Positions 24,108 to 32,442 of a stretch of DNA of 41,789 nt are shown here, one piece after another. The notes under the pieces were generated by a model. The model made no database searches. It was not told the DNA's origin and saw only the letters and a list, made by a program, of their open reading frames with translations. Origin of the DNA: an uncultured Porphyromonas sp. (lineage in GTDB: Bacteria; Bacteroidota; Bacteroidia; Bacteroidales; Porphyromonadaceae); contig NZ_CAJPPN010000020.1 in NCBI RefSeq assembly GCF_905372525.1, positions 1 through 41,789 of the forward strand, written 5' to 3'. The number at the start of each line of letters is the position of its first letter. Position 1 is the stretch's first letter. A program made the translations under genes and the position numbers.

Positions 24108-26252
24108 ATGAAACAATTCTTCAAGAAAGGTCTACTCCTGGCCACCTCCGCCCTCCTGCTCGCCTCGCAGGCTAGGGCAGATAAGGGGATGTGGCTCCTC
24201 AATGAACTGACGAAGGAGAATATCGCACAGATGAAGGAGTTGGGCTTCCGCCTCCCCATCGACTCCCTCTATAGTCTGGACAAACCAAGTGTGGCGAACT
24301 CTGTCGTCATCTTCGGTCGTGGCTGTACCGGGGTCACCGTCTCGGGCCAAGGGCTCGTCTTCACGAACCATCACTGTGGCTTCGATGCGATCCAGTCCCA
24401 GAGCTCGGTGGATCACGACTACCTGCGTGATGGCTTCGTCTCGCAGAGCTTCGCCGAGGAGCTCCCGATCGAGGGGCTCACGGTGAGCTACCTCACGAAG
24501 ATCACAGATGTGACGAAGCAGGTGCTCGCTGGCCTCAAGAAGCCCAAGGACGAGCTCGACCGCTTGGCTCAGATCCAGAAGATCTGTCAGCAGATAGAGG
24601 TCACTGAGCTGAAGAAGTACAAGGGCGACTACAAGCAGGCCGAGGTACGCCCCTACTACGCCAACAACAAGTACTACCTCCTGACCTACGACGTCTTCCA
24701 TGACGTGCGCCTCGTCTTCGCTCCCCCGAGCTCAGTCGGGAAGTTCGGAGGGGACACGGACAACTGGATGTGGCCACGCCACACCGGGGACTTCTCCGTC
24801 TTCCGTGTCTACGCAGACAAGGACAATCAGCCCAGCGCCTACAGCAAGGACAATGTCCCCTACCGTCCCAAGTACTTCGCTACGGTCTCCACTGAGGGGT
24901 ATCAGCAGGGCGACTATGCGATGACTATTGGCTTCCCCGGGTCTACCTCCCGCTACATCCCCTCCTTCGCTATCGAGAATAGGATGAAGGACTGGAATGA
25001 GCCCCGTATCGAGGTGCGTGGTATCAAGCAGGCTATCTGGAGCAAGGCGATGAACGCAGACCAAGCCACTCGTATCAAGTATGCCTCTAAGTATGCCCGT
25101 AGCTCCAACTACTGGAAGAACTCCATCGGGATGAACCAAGCGCTCGTCAAGCTCGACGTCCTCGGGCAGAAGCGTGCCGAGGAGGCTGCCTTCGAGGAGT
25201 GGGTGAAGGCCGGAGGCAAGAAGACCCGACAGTACCAGGGTATCCTCGACGAGATGCAGGCTGCCTACAAGCAGCTCGGGGGACTACAGCGTGAGGCGAT
25301 CTACCTCAGCGAGGCCTTTGGTGGGGCAGAGGTCATCGCCCTAGCCAGTGGGCTGAAGGATGTGACCTACAAGGATATGCAGAGCCAATCCGAGAAGATC
25401 CGTGCCGGTATCGAGGACGTCTACAAGGACTATGTCCCCAGCCTAGATGAGCAGGTGCTACCCGCTATGCTCGATGTCCTGAGACTACGCGTGCCTCGTG
25501 AACGCATCGCTCCGATCTTTGACCTCATCGACCAGGAGTATGGAGGCGATACCAAGGCCTATGCCAAGGCACTCTTCGCTAAGAGTATCGTCCCCTACAA
25601 GGACAAGGTACTCGCTGCTGTACAGCGTCCAGACTTCACCGAGGTGCTCCATCAGGATCCCGCCTTCCAGCTCGCTCAGCTGACCCGGAGTATCCTCAGG
25701 CCCCTACAGGAGACGATGGCTCCCCTAGCAGAGCCCGTACATCGTGGCAATCGTCTCTACTTCGCAGGACGTAGGGAGATGAACCCTAACCAGCCGATGC
25801 CTAGTGATGCCAACTTCACGATGCGTATGAGCTACGGTACGATCAAGGGCTACAGCCCCGCCGACGCAGTGGAGTACGACTACTTCACCACGACACGTGG
25901 TCTGCTGGAGAAGTATACACCAGGCTCACCAGAGTTCGATATCCTCCCCTCCTTCCTAGAGCTCGTCAAGAAGGGCGACTGGGGACGTTGGGCGGACAAG
26001 GATGGCAAGCTCCATGTCGCCTTCATCTCCAGCAACGACATCACGGGGGGAAACTCCGGTAGCCCCGTCTTTGACAAGAATGGTCGGGTCTTCGGCCTCG
26101 CCTTCGATGGCAACTGGGAGGCGATGAGTGGAGACATCGAGTTTGAGCACCAGCTCCAGCGTACGATCGTCGTAGACATCCGCTACGTACTCTTCACGAT
26201 CGACAAGTGGGGTAAGTGCTCCCGCCTGATCCAGGAGCTCTCCCTACGCTAG
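24108..26252 (+). CDS. dpp7: S46 dipeptidyl-peptidase, DPP7 type (hydrophobic-specific)
   Basis: Periplasmic serine peptidase releasing N-terminal dipeptides, preferring a hydrophobic second residue. The 714-residue product has a signal peptide ending near ASQARA, the triad His89 (TNHHCGFDA), Asp228 (HTGDFS) and Ser650 (GGNSGSP), and Gly668 at the position where DPP11 has Arg, which is the DPP7 hallmark. It is a full-length paralogue of the gene at 11944-14124, from which it is separated by the RNase H gene and the defence island. It has its own promoter and ends at a strong palindromic terminator (26313-26356), so it is monocistronic. Together the two enzymes cover acidic and hydrophobic peptides. 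Confidence 0.93.
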   Translation: MKQFFKKGLLLATSALLLASQARADKGMWLLNELTKENIAQMKELGFRLPIDSLYSLDKPSVANSVVIFGRGCTGVTVSGQGLVFTNHHCGFDAIQSQSSVDHDYLRDGFVSQSFAEELPIEGLTVSYLTKITDVTKQVLAGLKKPKDELDRLAQIQKICQQIEVTELKKYKGDYKQAEVRPYYANNKYYLLTYDVFHDVRLVFAPPSSVGKFGGDTDNWMWPRHTGDFSVFRVYADKDNQPSAYSKDNVPYRPKYFATVSTEGYQQGDYAMTIGFPGSTSRYIPSFAIENRMKDWNEPRIEVRGIKQAIWSKAMNADQATRIKYASKYARSSNYWKNSIGMNQALVKLDVLGQKRAEEAAFEEWVKAGGKKTRQYQGILDEMQAAYKQLGGLQREAIYLSEAFGGAEVIALASGLKDVTYKDMQSQSEKIRAGIEDVYKDYVPSLDEQVLPAMLDVLRLRVPRERIAPIFDLIDQEYGGDTKAYAKALFAKSIVPYKDKVLAAVQRPDFTEVLHQDPAFQLAQLTRSILRPLQETMAPLAEPVHRGNRLYFAGRREMNPNQPMPSDANFTMRMSYGTIKGYSPADAVEYDYFTTTRGLLEKYTPGSPEFDILPSFLELVKKGDWGRWADKDGKLHVAFISSNDITGGNSGSPVFDKNGRVFGLAFDGNWEAMSGDIEFEHQLQRTIVVDIRYVLFTIDKWGKCSRLIQELSLR

Positions 26253-26312
26253 AGCACTGATCCCGTATCCTAGGGGCTGCCTCCACAGAGGCTGTCCTAG
26301 AGGTAGCGTATC

Positions 26313-26356
26313 GACCTCCCCCCACGCTCATGAGCTCATGAGCGTGGGGGGAGGTC
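26313..26356 (+). terminator. Perfect 44-bp palindrome downstream of dpp7
   Basis: Arms 26313-26334 and 26335-26356 are exact inverse complements with no spacer. As RNA this folds into an extremely stable hairpin with a 4-nt loop from the central GAGCTC. It lies 61 nt after the dpp7 stop. No T-tract follows. Confidence 0.8.
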
Positions 26357-26414
26357 TCGTCTTCGTGCCCTGCCTCTGGGGTGCGAATGCCTAGTGTGGT
26401 GCGGGTGAAATAGC

Positions 26415-26422
26415 TATCTTTG
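26415..26422 (+). promoter_or_regulatory. Bacteroidetes -7 promoter element TATCTTTG
   Basis: Exact match 52 nt upstream of pncB. Probable promoter of the pncB-nadD-aguA-aguB group. Confidence 0.65.
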
Positions 26423-26474
26423 TGCTGGCAGGGTGACTACAGCCCTAGCCTTCACGACTTAATTATACTTACTT

Positions 26475-27662
26475 ATGCCGATCATTAGAAGTATCCTAGA
26501 CACTGACTTATATAAGTTCACGACGAGCTATGCCTACTCCAAGCTCTATCCACGAGCCTACGGGCAGTTCCGCTTCATCGATAGGGGTAAGACCGTCTAT
26601 CCTGAGGGCTTCGCCGAGGCCCTTCGTGAGGAGATCAGACAGATGTCTGAGCTTGCCCTGACCCGTGATGAGGCTGCCTTCCTCTCCCGTGAACTCCCTT
26701 ACCTTCCCCCCACCTACATAGACTTTGTGAAGGGCTTCCGCTTCGACCCCGATGAGGTGACGGTCACTCAGGATGCTGAGGGGCACCTCTCCCTCACAGC
26801 CGAGGGACTCCTCTACCGGGTGACCCTCTGGGAGACCCCCCTGCTGGCACTGATCAGCGAGTTGTACTACAAGGTCAAGGGGATACAGCCCGATATGTCG
26901 TATGCCGAGGAGGCAATCATCCAGAAGGCTCGCAAGATGAGTGCTGCAGGGATCGTCTTCTCTATGTTTGGGATGCGCCGCCGCTTCAGTGCTGATGTGG
27001 AGGATCGGATGACCCAGCTCCTCAAGGAGCACTCGGGGGCGAACTTCTATGGGACGAGCAACGTGTACTTCGCCTACAAGCACCAGCTTCGGGTGACGGG
27101 GACGCACCCCCATGAGTGGATCCAGTTCCACGGGGCTATGTTTGGCTACAAGATGGCTAACTATATGGCTATGGAGGACTGGATCAATGTCTACGACGGT
27201 GACCTCGGGACGGTGCTCACCGATACGTATACGACAGATGTCTTCATGCGCAACTTCAGCAAGAAGCACGCACTACTCTTCACCAGCCTCCGCCACGACA
27301 GCGGCGATCCCCTGCTCTTCACCGACAAGGCGATCGCTCGCTACAAGGAGCTACGGGTGGATCCTACGATCAAGTATATCATCTTCTCCGATAGCCTCGA
27401 CCCCGAGCGGGCGATAGAGATCGCAGACTACTGCAAGGGGCGCATCGGTGCGACCTTTGGTATCGGCACCAACCTATCCAACGACGTAGGCAATGGTGTC
27501 CGCCCGCTGAATATCGTGATGAAGCTATGGGAGTGCAAGATGACGGAGAAGGAGCGCTGGCACCCCTGTGTCAAGCTCAGTGACGTAGGAGGTAAGCACA
27601 CGGGCGAGCCAGAGGAAATCCGTCTCGCACAGGAGACGCTAGGCCTACCCGTCAATGCCTAG
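26475..27662 (+). CDS. pncB: Nicotinate phosphoribosyltransferase
   Basis: First step of the Preiss-Handler NAD salvage route: nicotinate + PRPP (with ATP) to nicotinate mononucleotide. The 395-residue product has the N-terminal DTDLYKFTTSYAY block, the GTHPHEWIQFHGAM block that carries the phosphorylated histidine, and the DSGDP and IIFSDSLD phosphate-binding blocks of the type II phosphoribosyltransferase barrel. The length is typical. nadD overlaps its end by 8 nt, so the two consecutive pathway enzymes are translated together. Confidence 0.96.
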   Translation: MPIIRSILDTDLYKFTTSYAYSKLYPRAYGQFRFIDRGKTVYPEGFAEALREEIRQMSELALTRDEAAFLSRELPYLPPTYIDFVKGFRFDPDEVTVTQDAEGHLSLTAEGLLYRVTLWETPLLALISELYYKVKGIQPDMSYAEEAIIQKARKMSAAGIVFSMFGMRRRFSADVEDRMTQLLKEHSGANFYGTSNVYFAYKHQLRVTGTHPHEWIQFHGAMFGYKMANYMAMEDWINVYDGDLGTVLTDTYTTDVFMRNFSKKHALLFTSLRHDSGDPLLFTDKAIARYKELRVDPTIKYIIFSDSLDPERAIEIADYCKGRIGATFGIGTNLSNDVGNGVRPLNIVMKLWECKMTEKERWHPCVKLSDVGGKHTGEPEEIRLAQETLGLPVNA

Positions 27663-28293
27663 TGGCGGGAGCTCCCCTCGGGGGCAGAGGGGGGGACGGC
27701 AGGTCTGTCTGTACTTCGGCTCCTTCAATCCCCTCCACCGTGCCCATCTACAGCTCGCACGCTACATGGTGGAGCGGGGGCTGTGTGACGAGCTGTGGTT
27801 CGTACTCAGTCCACTGAACCCACTGAAGGAGGGGCTACGCCCCCTGCCCTTCGCTTGGCGAGCCTACTACCTCCAGCAGTCGATAGCGGGAGATGATAGG
27901 CTGAGCCTCTGTCCTATAGAGGAGCTCCTACCCGAGCCGCACTACACCATACGGACGATACGTGCCCTCGGGATGCTCCACCCCACGACGACCTTCTCCC
28001 TCCTCATCGGTGGGGACAACCTCGGGGTGATCACTCGGTGGTATGACTATGAGCGGCTCCTGAGGGAGGTACGCCTCTACGTCTATCCTCGTCCTGACTA
28101 TCCCATCAGCGGGGAGCTGCTTCAGGGGCTAGAGGCAGAGATATATATCTGTAGGGATGCCCCAGAGATACAGCTCTCAGCTACAGACATCCGCCGAGCC
28201 GCACTACGGGGGGAGGATCTCCGAGACGAGACGGCCTGCCCCGAGCTCTGGGAGGAGCTCGTAGAGCAGCTACGAGCACTGGATAAGAACTAA
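27655..28293 (+). CDS. nadD: Nicotinate-nucleotide adenylyltransferase
   Basis: Converts nicotinate mononucleotide and ATP to deamido-NAD, the step after PncB. The 212-residue product has the nucleotidyltransferase signature GSFNPLHRAH near residue 25 and the C-terminal SATDIRRA block. The ATG at 27655 lies inside the last codons of pncB; no later ATG or GTG precedes the GSFNP motif, so this start is well fixed although it adds a short glycine/arginine-rich tail. It is followed after 23 nt by aguA. Confidence 0.94.
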   Translation: MPSGGSSPRGQRGGRQVCLYFGSFNPLHRAHLQLARYMVERGLCDELWFVLSPLNPLKEGLRPLPFAWRAYYLQQSIAGDDRLSLCPIEELLPEPHYTIRTIRALGMLHPTTTFSLLIGGDNLGVITRWYDYERLLREVRLYVYPRPDYPISGELLQGLEAEIYICRDAPEIQLSATDIRRAALRGEDLRDETACPELWEELVEQLRALDKN

Positions 28294-28316
28294 ACTAAAG
28301 AAGCGAAACTAAGGAA

Positions 28317-29384
28317 ATGGCACATCATGTGACTCTCATCCCCGAATGGGCGGAGCAAGACCTCGTCCTGATCACTTGGCCCAATGCCACGATGGACTGG
28401 GCCTATATGCTCCCCGAGATCGAGTCCTGCTACATTGAGCTCGCACACGCGATCCTAGAGTGGGAGGATCTACTCGTCCTAGCTCGTGACCCCGAGCGGG
28501 TACGCACGCTCCTGATGACGAAGCCCCTCCGACACGAGCTCTTCGTCATGGAGATGGATACGAACGATACGTGGTGTCGGGACTATGCCCCTCTCTCCCT
28601 GAGCGTACGGGACGAGGCGGGGACAGAGCGCCCGATGATCGTGGACTTTACCTTCAACGCCTGGGGGCTGAAGTTCCCCGCACACAAGGACAACCTCGTC
28701 TCACGTGCGCTCTTCCTCTCCCGCTCGTTCATCGCCGAGATGGGCTATACGAACGCACTCAGCCTGACCTTTGAGGGCGGAGGGATCGAGTCCGATGGGC
28801 AGGGGACCCTCCTGACGACTGCGAGTGTCCTCTTCGAGCCCAATAGGAATGCCGGTCTCTCAGAGGAGGCCCTACAGGGTTACCTCCGAGAGGTGCTGGG
28901 GGCAGACCGACTGATCGTCCTAGAGCATGGTGCTCTAGAGGGCGACGACACCGACGGACATATCGATACCCTCGCTCGCTTCCTCTCGCCTACGCAGATC
29001 GCCTATGTAGGGTGTACCGACGGGAATGACCCTCACTACCAAGCTCTAGGGCGGATGAGGGGAGAGCTGGAGGAGCTCCGTACCGCCGAGGGAGAGCCCT
29101 ACGAGCTGATCGAGCTACCCCTGCCCCCTGCTATCTACGATGAGGAGGGAGAGCGCCTGCCTGCGACGTATGCCAACTTCCTCTTCGTCAATGGAGCTCT
29201 GCTCGTCCCTATATATAATGTGGAGACCGACGAACTCGCCCTAGAGACCCTCCGTCAGGCGCTACCCGATCGTACGATCGTCCCCGTGTACTGCCGTCCT
29301 CTAGTCAAGCAGCACGGTAGCCTCCACTGCGCTACGATGCAGTTCCCTCGGGGCTTCATGAACAAGGGTAAGTGGCGTGAATAG
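28317..29384 (+). CDS. aguA: Agmatine deiminase
   Basis: Hydrolyses agmatine to N-carbamoylputrescine and ammonia. The 355-residue cytoplasmic protein of the peptidyl-arginine-deiminase family shows TNDTWCRDYAPLSL, FEGGGIESDG, GDDTDGHIDTLARF and the catalytic Cys338 in HCATMQFPRG. It lacks a signal peptide and the extra domain of the secreted Porphyromonas peptidyl-arginine deiminase, and the amidase for the next step follows, so agmatine is the better substrate call. It is probably in the pncB-nadD operon. Confidence 0.93.
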   Translation: MAHHVTLIPEWAEQDLVLITWPNATMDWAYMLPEIESCYIELAHAILEWEDLLVLARDPERVRTLLMTKPLRHELFVMEMDTNDTWCRDYAPLSLSVRDEAGTERPMIVDFTFNAWGLKFPAHKDNLVSRALFLSRSFIAEMGYTNALSLTFEGGGIESDGQGTLLTTASVLFEPNRNAGLSEEALQGYLREVLGADRLIVLEHGALEGDDTDGHIDTLARFLSPTQIAYVGCTDGNDPHYQALGRMRGELEELRTAEGEPYELIELPLPPAIYDEEGERLPATYANFLFVNGALLVPIYNVETDELALETLRQALPDRTIVPVYCRPLVKQHGSLHCATMQFPRGFMNKGKWRE

Positions 29385-29389
29385 CAGAT

Positions 29390-29433
29390 CTCTATCCTCC
29401 CTATCCCTCGGTATAGGGTAGGGAGGGATAGAG
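29390..29433. repeat. Imperfect inverted repeat between aguA and aguB
   Basis: Pyrimidine-rich arm 29390-29408 and purine-rich arm 29415-29433 pair over about 18 bp with two single-base bulges. It could act as a partial terminator or an mRNA-stability hairpin between the two putrescine genes. Confidence 0.5.
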
Positions 29434-29455
29434 GGTAAAGGATAAAACAACGACA

Positions 29456-30352
29456 ATGAGCCAGAGAGCAAAGAGAATACTGAAGGTCGGCCTCATACAG
29501 CAGGCCAATACCGCCGATCGTAGTGACAACAAGCGCCGCCTCCGGGAGGCTATCCGTCGGGTAGCTAGCGAGGGCGCCGAGCTCGTCGTCCTACAGGAGC
29601 TACACAATGGGCTGTACTTCTGCCAGAGGGAGGATGTCGATACCTTTGACGAGGCGGAGAGCATCCCCGGAGAGAGCACGAGAGAGTTCGGGGAGCTAGC
29701 TCGGGAGCTAGGTATCGTCCTCGTCCTATCCCTCTTCGAGCGCCGAGCAGCAGGGCTCTACCACAATACGTCTGTCGTCCTAGAGCGTGATGGCTCTATC
29801 GCAGGGATGTACCGCAAGATGCATATCCCCGATGATCCCGCCTATTACGAGAAGTTCTACTTCACCCCCGGAGATCTCGGCTTCGAGCCCATAGAGACCT
29901 CAGTCGGGCGCCTCGGGGTGCTCGTCTGCTGGGATCAGTGGTACCCCGAGGCTGCACGCCTCATGGCGCTATCGGGGGCTGAGCTCCTCATCTATCCGAC
30001 GGCGATCGGGTGGGAGAGCAGTGATGCCTCGGGCGAGCAGACACGACAGAGCGACGCTTGGCAGCTCGTACAGCGTGGGCATGCTGTAGCCAACGGCCTA
30101 CCTGTCGTCACGGTGAACCGTGTCGGACACGAGGCCGACCCGTCGGGGCAGACCGGTGGGATCACCTTCTGGGGACGGAGCTTCGTCGCAGGCCCTCAGG
30201 GGGAGCTGCTCGTAGAGCTTGACCAGCGTGAGGCGACCTGTGTCGTCGAGATTGACCTCGCACGTAGCGAGCGGGTACGTCGCTGGTGGCCCTTCCTGCG
30301 GGATCGGCGTATCGACGCCTTCTCTGACCTCACCAAGCGCTATCGCCGTTAG
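29456..30352 (+). CDS. aguB: N-carbamoylputrescine amidase
   Basis: Completes putrescine synthesis from agmatine by releasing CO2 and ammonia from N-carbamoylputrescine. A 298-residue nitrilase-superfamily enzyme with the Glu-Lys-Cys triad visible: Glu48 in LQELHN, Lys121 in YRKMHIPDDP and Cys158 in LVCWDQWYPE. The sequence WDQWYPEAARL is characteristic of this subfamily. It lies 71 nt after aguA, with a hairpin between them. No further polyamine genes are in the window. Confidence 0.95.
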   Translation: MSQRAKRILKVGLIQQANTADRSDNKRRLREAIRRVASEGAELVVLQELHNGLYFCQREDVDTFDEAESIPGESTREFGELARELGIVLVLSLFERRAAGLYHNTSVVLERDGSIAGMYRKMHIPDDPAYYEKFYFTPGDLGFEPIETSVGRLGVLVCWDQWYPEAARLMALSGAELLIYPTAIGWESSDASGEQTRQSDAWQLVQRGHAVANGLPVVTVNRVGHEADPSGQTGGITFWGRSFVAGPQGELLVELDQREATCVVEIDLARSERVRRWWPFLRDRRIDAFSDLTKRYRR

Positions 30353-30398
30353 ATAGATCGTGGTGAGGCCTGCGTTTAGTCTTGTGAAGCTATTGTTA

Positions 30399-30406
30399 TA
30401 AATTTG
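30399..30406 (+). promoter_or_regulatory. Candidate -7 element TAAATTTG
   Basis: TAnnTTTG match in an A+T-rich patch 57 nt upstream of tsaE. Confidence 0.5.
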
Positions 30407-30463
30407 TAGGCAGTAGACGACCTCCCACACGGGAGATCCGTGTACGAGCTAGAAGAGAAGCTA

Positions 30464-30913
30464 ATGGAAACAGAGACAGTATATCTGCTCCCCGAGCTGG
30501 GAGCTCTGCCCGGGGTCGTACGGCAGTTCGTCCAGGAGGTGCTCCCTTGGGGGGATGTCTTCGCCTTCTATGCCCCTATGGGCACAGGGAAGACGACCTT
30601 CATCAAGGCTCTATGTGAGGAGCTCGGGGTCACGGACGTGATCAATAGCCCGACCTTCTCGATCATCAATGAGTATCGAGCGGAGCCCTCGGGGGAGCTT
30701 ATCTACCACTTCGACTGCTACCGCCTAGAGCAGCTCTCAGATGCCCTCAGCCTAGGGGCGGAGGACTACCTACAGAGTGGCGCCCTATGCCTCATCGAGT
30801 GGCCCGAGGTCATCCGTGATATACTACCCGCCGACACCGTGAGCGTGACGCTCGAGGAGCTCGAGGGGGGAGCCCGCAGGCTCACCGCACGCTATAGACG
30901 AGGGGAGGACTAG
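30464..30913 (+). CDS. tsaE: tRNA threonylcarbamoyladenosine synthesis ATPase TsaE
   Basis: ATPase of the TsaB-TsaD-TsaE complex that makes t6A37 in tRNAs reading ANN codons. The 149-residue product has the P-loop APMGTGKTT (about 38-46), the SPTFSIINEY block and HFDCYRLE, all diagnostic. The ATG at 30464 is chosen; a GTG 24 nt upstream is possible. Thymidine kinase starts 3 nt after the stop, so the two are cotranscribed. Confidence 0.94.
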   Translation: METETVYLLPELGALPGVVRQFVQEVLPWGDVFAFYAPMGTGKTTFIKALCEELGVTDVINSPTFSIINEYRAEPSGELIYHFDCYRLEQLSDALSLGAEDYLQSGALCLIEWPEVIRDILPADTVSVTLEELEGGARRLTARYRRGED

Positions 30914-30916
30914 CGT

Positions 30917-31510
30917 ATGTACTACAACCTCTTCGAGACAGGGCGGACACGCCAGCGGGGGAGCATAGAGGTGATCTGTGGCTCGATGTTCAGTGGCAAG
31001 ACGGAGGAGCTCCTGCGTCGCCTACGCCGCGCCCAGATCGCAGGGCTCGAGGTAGAGATCTTCAAGCCAAGCCTAGATACCCGCTATGACGAGGTACAAG
31101 TCGTCTCCCACGACCAGAATAAGATCCCCTCTACCCCCGTAGACCATTCGTCGAATATCCTCCTCCTTGGCTCCGACGTAGATGTCGTCGGGATTGATGA
31201 GGCGCAGTTCCTAGACAATCACCTCCCCGAGGTCGTGGAGGCTCTAGCTGACCAAGGCATACGTGTCATCATCGCAGGGCTGGATCTGGACTTCAGACGC
31301 AAGCCCTTCGGTCCTATGGCCGATCTCTGTGCCATCGCCGACTCGGTAGACAAGCTCCACGCTATCTGTGTGGAGTGTGGGCACTGGGCCAACTACTCCT
31401 ACCGCCTCGTGCTGGGAGAGCAACAGGTGATGCTCGGCGAAGCCACCGAGTACAGCCCCCTATGCCGTACCTGCTACCTCAAGCACCTACACGCTACCGA
31501 CGACAAATAA
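30917..31510 (+). CDS. tdk: Thymidine kinase
   Basis: Phosphorylates thymidine with ATP for dTTP salvage. A 197-residue type II (TK1-like) enzyme with the P-loop GSMFSGKT (22-29), the GIDEAQFLD Walker B block and the zinc-binding cysteines CVEC and CRTC of the lasso domain. The length is normal. It follows tsaE by 3 nt. Confidence 0.96.
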   Translation: MYYNLFETGRTRQRGSIEVICGSMFSGKTEELLRRLRRAQIAGLEVEIFKPSLDTRYDEVQVVSHDQNKIPSTPVDHSSNILLLGSDVDVVGIDEAQFLDNHLPEVVEALADQGIRVIIAGLDLDFRRKPFGPMADLCAIADSVDKLHAICVECGHWANYSYRLVLGEQQVMLGEATEYSPLCRTCYLKHLHATDDK

Positions 31511-31532
31511 ATCTCTACTATAGACAGAAGAT

Positions 31533-32384
31533 ATGAAATCACCCTGGACACTCCTAGCCACCTCTGCTGCTCTCTCTCTCAGCCTTTCCCTCCTGCCTAG
31601 CTGCAGTATCTCTGTAGGGCAACGTACGACGATAGAGCATGCACAGCGGGGACAGTACATGAGCCCCACCCTAGGGGGGAAGCTCTTCTCCTCGGCCTGG
31701 ATGCAGCACTCAGCAGAGTACAAGGCGCTCTGTCAGCAGGCCTACAACATCGCTACCGAACGTCTCCTAGCTGCCACCTCTGACCCACGTAATAGGGGGA
31801 AGAAGTGGGCGATCGTCACCGACATAGACGAGACTATCGTAGATAATAGTGCCAACTCCGTGCATCAGGCCCTCGAGGGTAAGGACTATGAGCAGGCCTC
31901 GTGGGATCACTGGTGTGACCTCGGTGAGGCCGTAGCCCTCTCCGGTGCTGTGGAGTTCTTCCGTCTAGCAGACTCCCTCGGGGTATCGATCTACTATATC
32001 TCCAATCGTGATGAGATCAATAAGCCAGGTACGAAGCGCAACCTCATCGCCCTAGGCTTCCCCCAGGTGGATGAGGAGCACTTCATGTTCCGTGATGCCT
32101 CCCGACAGTCGGATAAGACAGCTCGGCGCAATGCCGTCCTCCGCACACATGAGATCCTGATGCTCCTAGGAGACAATCTCGGGGACTTCGATCACCTCTT
32201 CGACGTACGTGACGAGGCGAAGCGGGATGAGGGGGTCAAGACCTTTGCCCAGGAGTTCGGCCGACGCTTCATCGTCCTACCCAATCCCAACTACGGCACC
32301 TGGGAGCCAGCGATGAACGGAGGCTACCCTCCACTTCAGGAGAAGGATGCCAAGCTACGTACCCTCCTTCGCTCCCACCGATAG
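31533..32384 (+). CDS. 5'-nucleotidase, lipoprotein e(P4) family
   Basis: Outer-membrane-type HAD acid phosphatase that dephosphorylates nucleotides such as NMN or other monophosphates outside the cytoplasm. The 283-residue precursor has a lipobox LPSC with Cys24, then the class C/e(P4) motif TDIDETIVDNS with Asp97 and Asp99, the ISNRDE block and GDNLGDF with the remaining metal-binding aspartates. In Haemophilus this family supports uptake of NAD precursors, which would fit the salvage genes nearby, but this is inference. It begins 22 nt after tdk. Confidence 0.92.
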   Translation: MKSPWTLLATSAALSLSLSLLPSCSISVGQRTTIEHAQRGQYMSPTLGGKLFSSAWMQHSAEYKALCQQAYNIATERLLAATSDPRNRGKKWAIVTDIDETIVDNSANSVHQALEGKDYEQASWDHWCDLGEAVALSGAVEFFRLADSLGVSIYYISNRDEINKPGTKRNLIALGFPQVDEEHFMFRDASRQSDKTARRNAVLRTHEILMLLGDNLGDFDHLFDVRDEAKRDEGVKTFAQEFGRRFIVLPNPNYGTWEPAMNGGYPPLQEKDAKLRTLLRSHR

Positions 32385-32442
32385 TCCCAAGACAAGCATT
32401 CAGTCACTACACGATACTATACACACCTAAAGTCCCGCTCCC

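Noticed and set aside
24132..24701. Minus-strand frame of 189 codons opposite dpp7
   Set aside because: Antisense shadow, Val/Leu-rich low-complexity product without motifs.
26508..27269. Minus-strand frame of 253 codons opposite pncB
   Set aside because: Antisense shadow created by G+C-rich codon bias; pncB motifs are intact on the plus strand.
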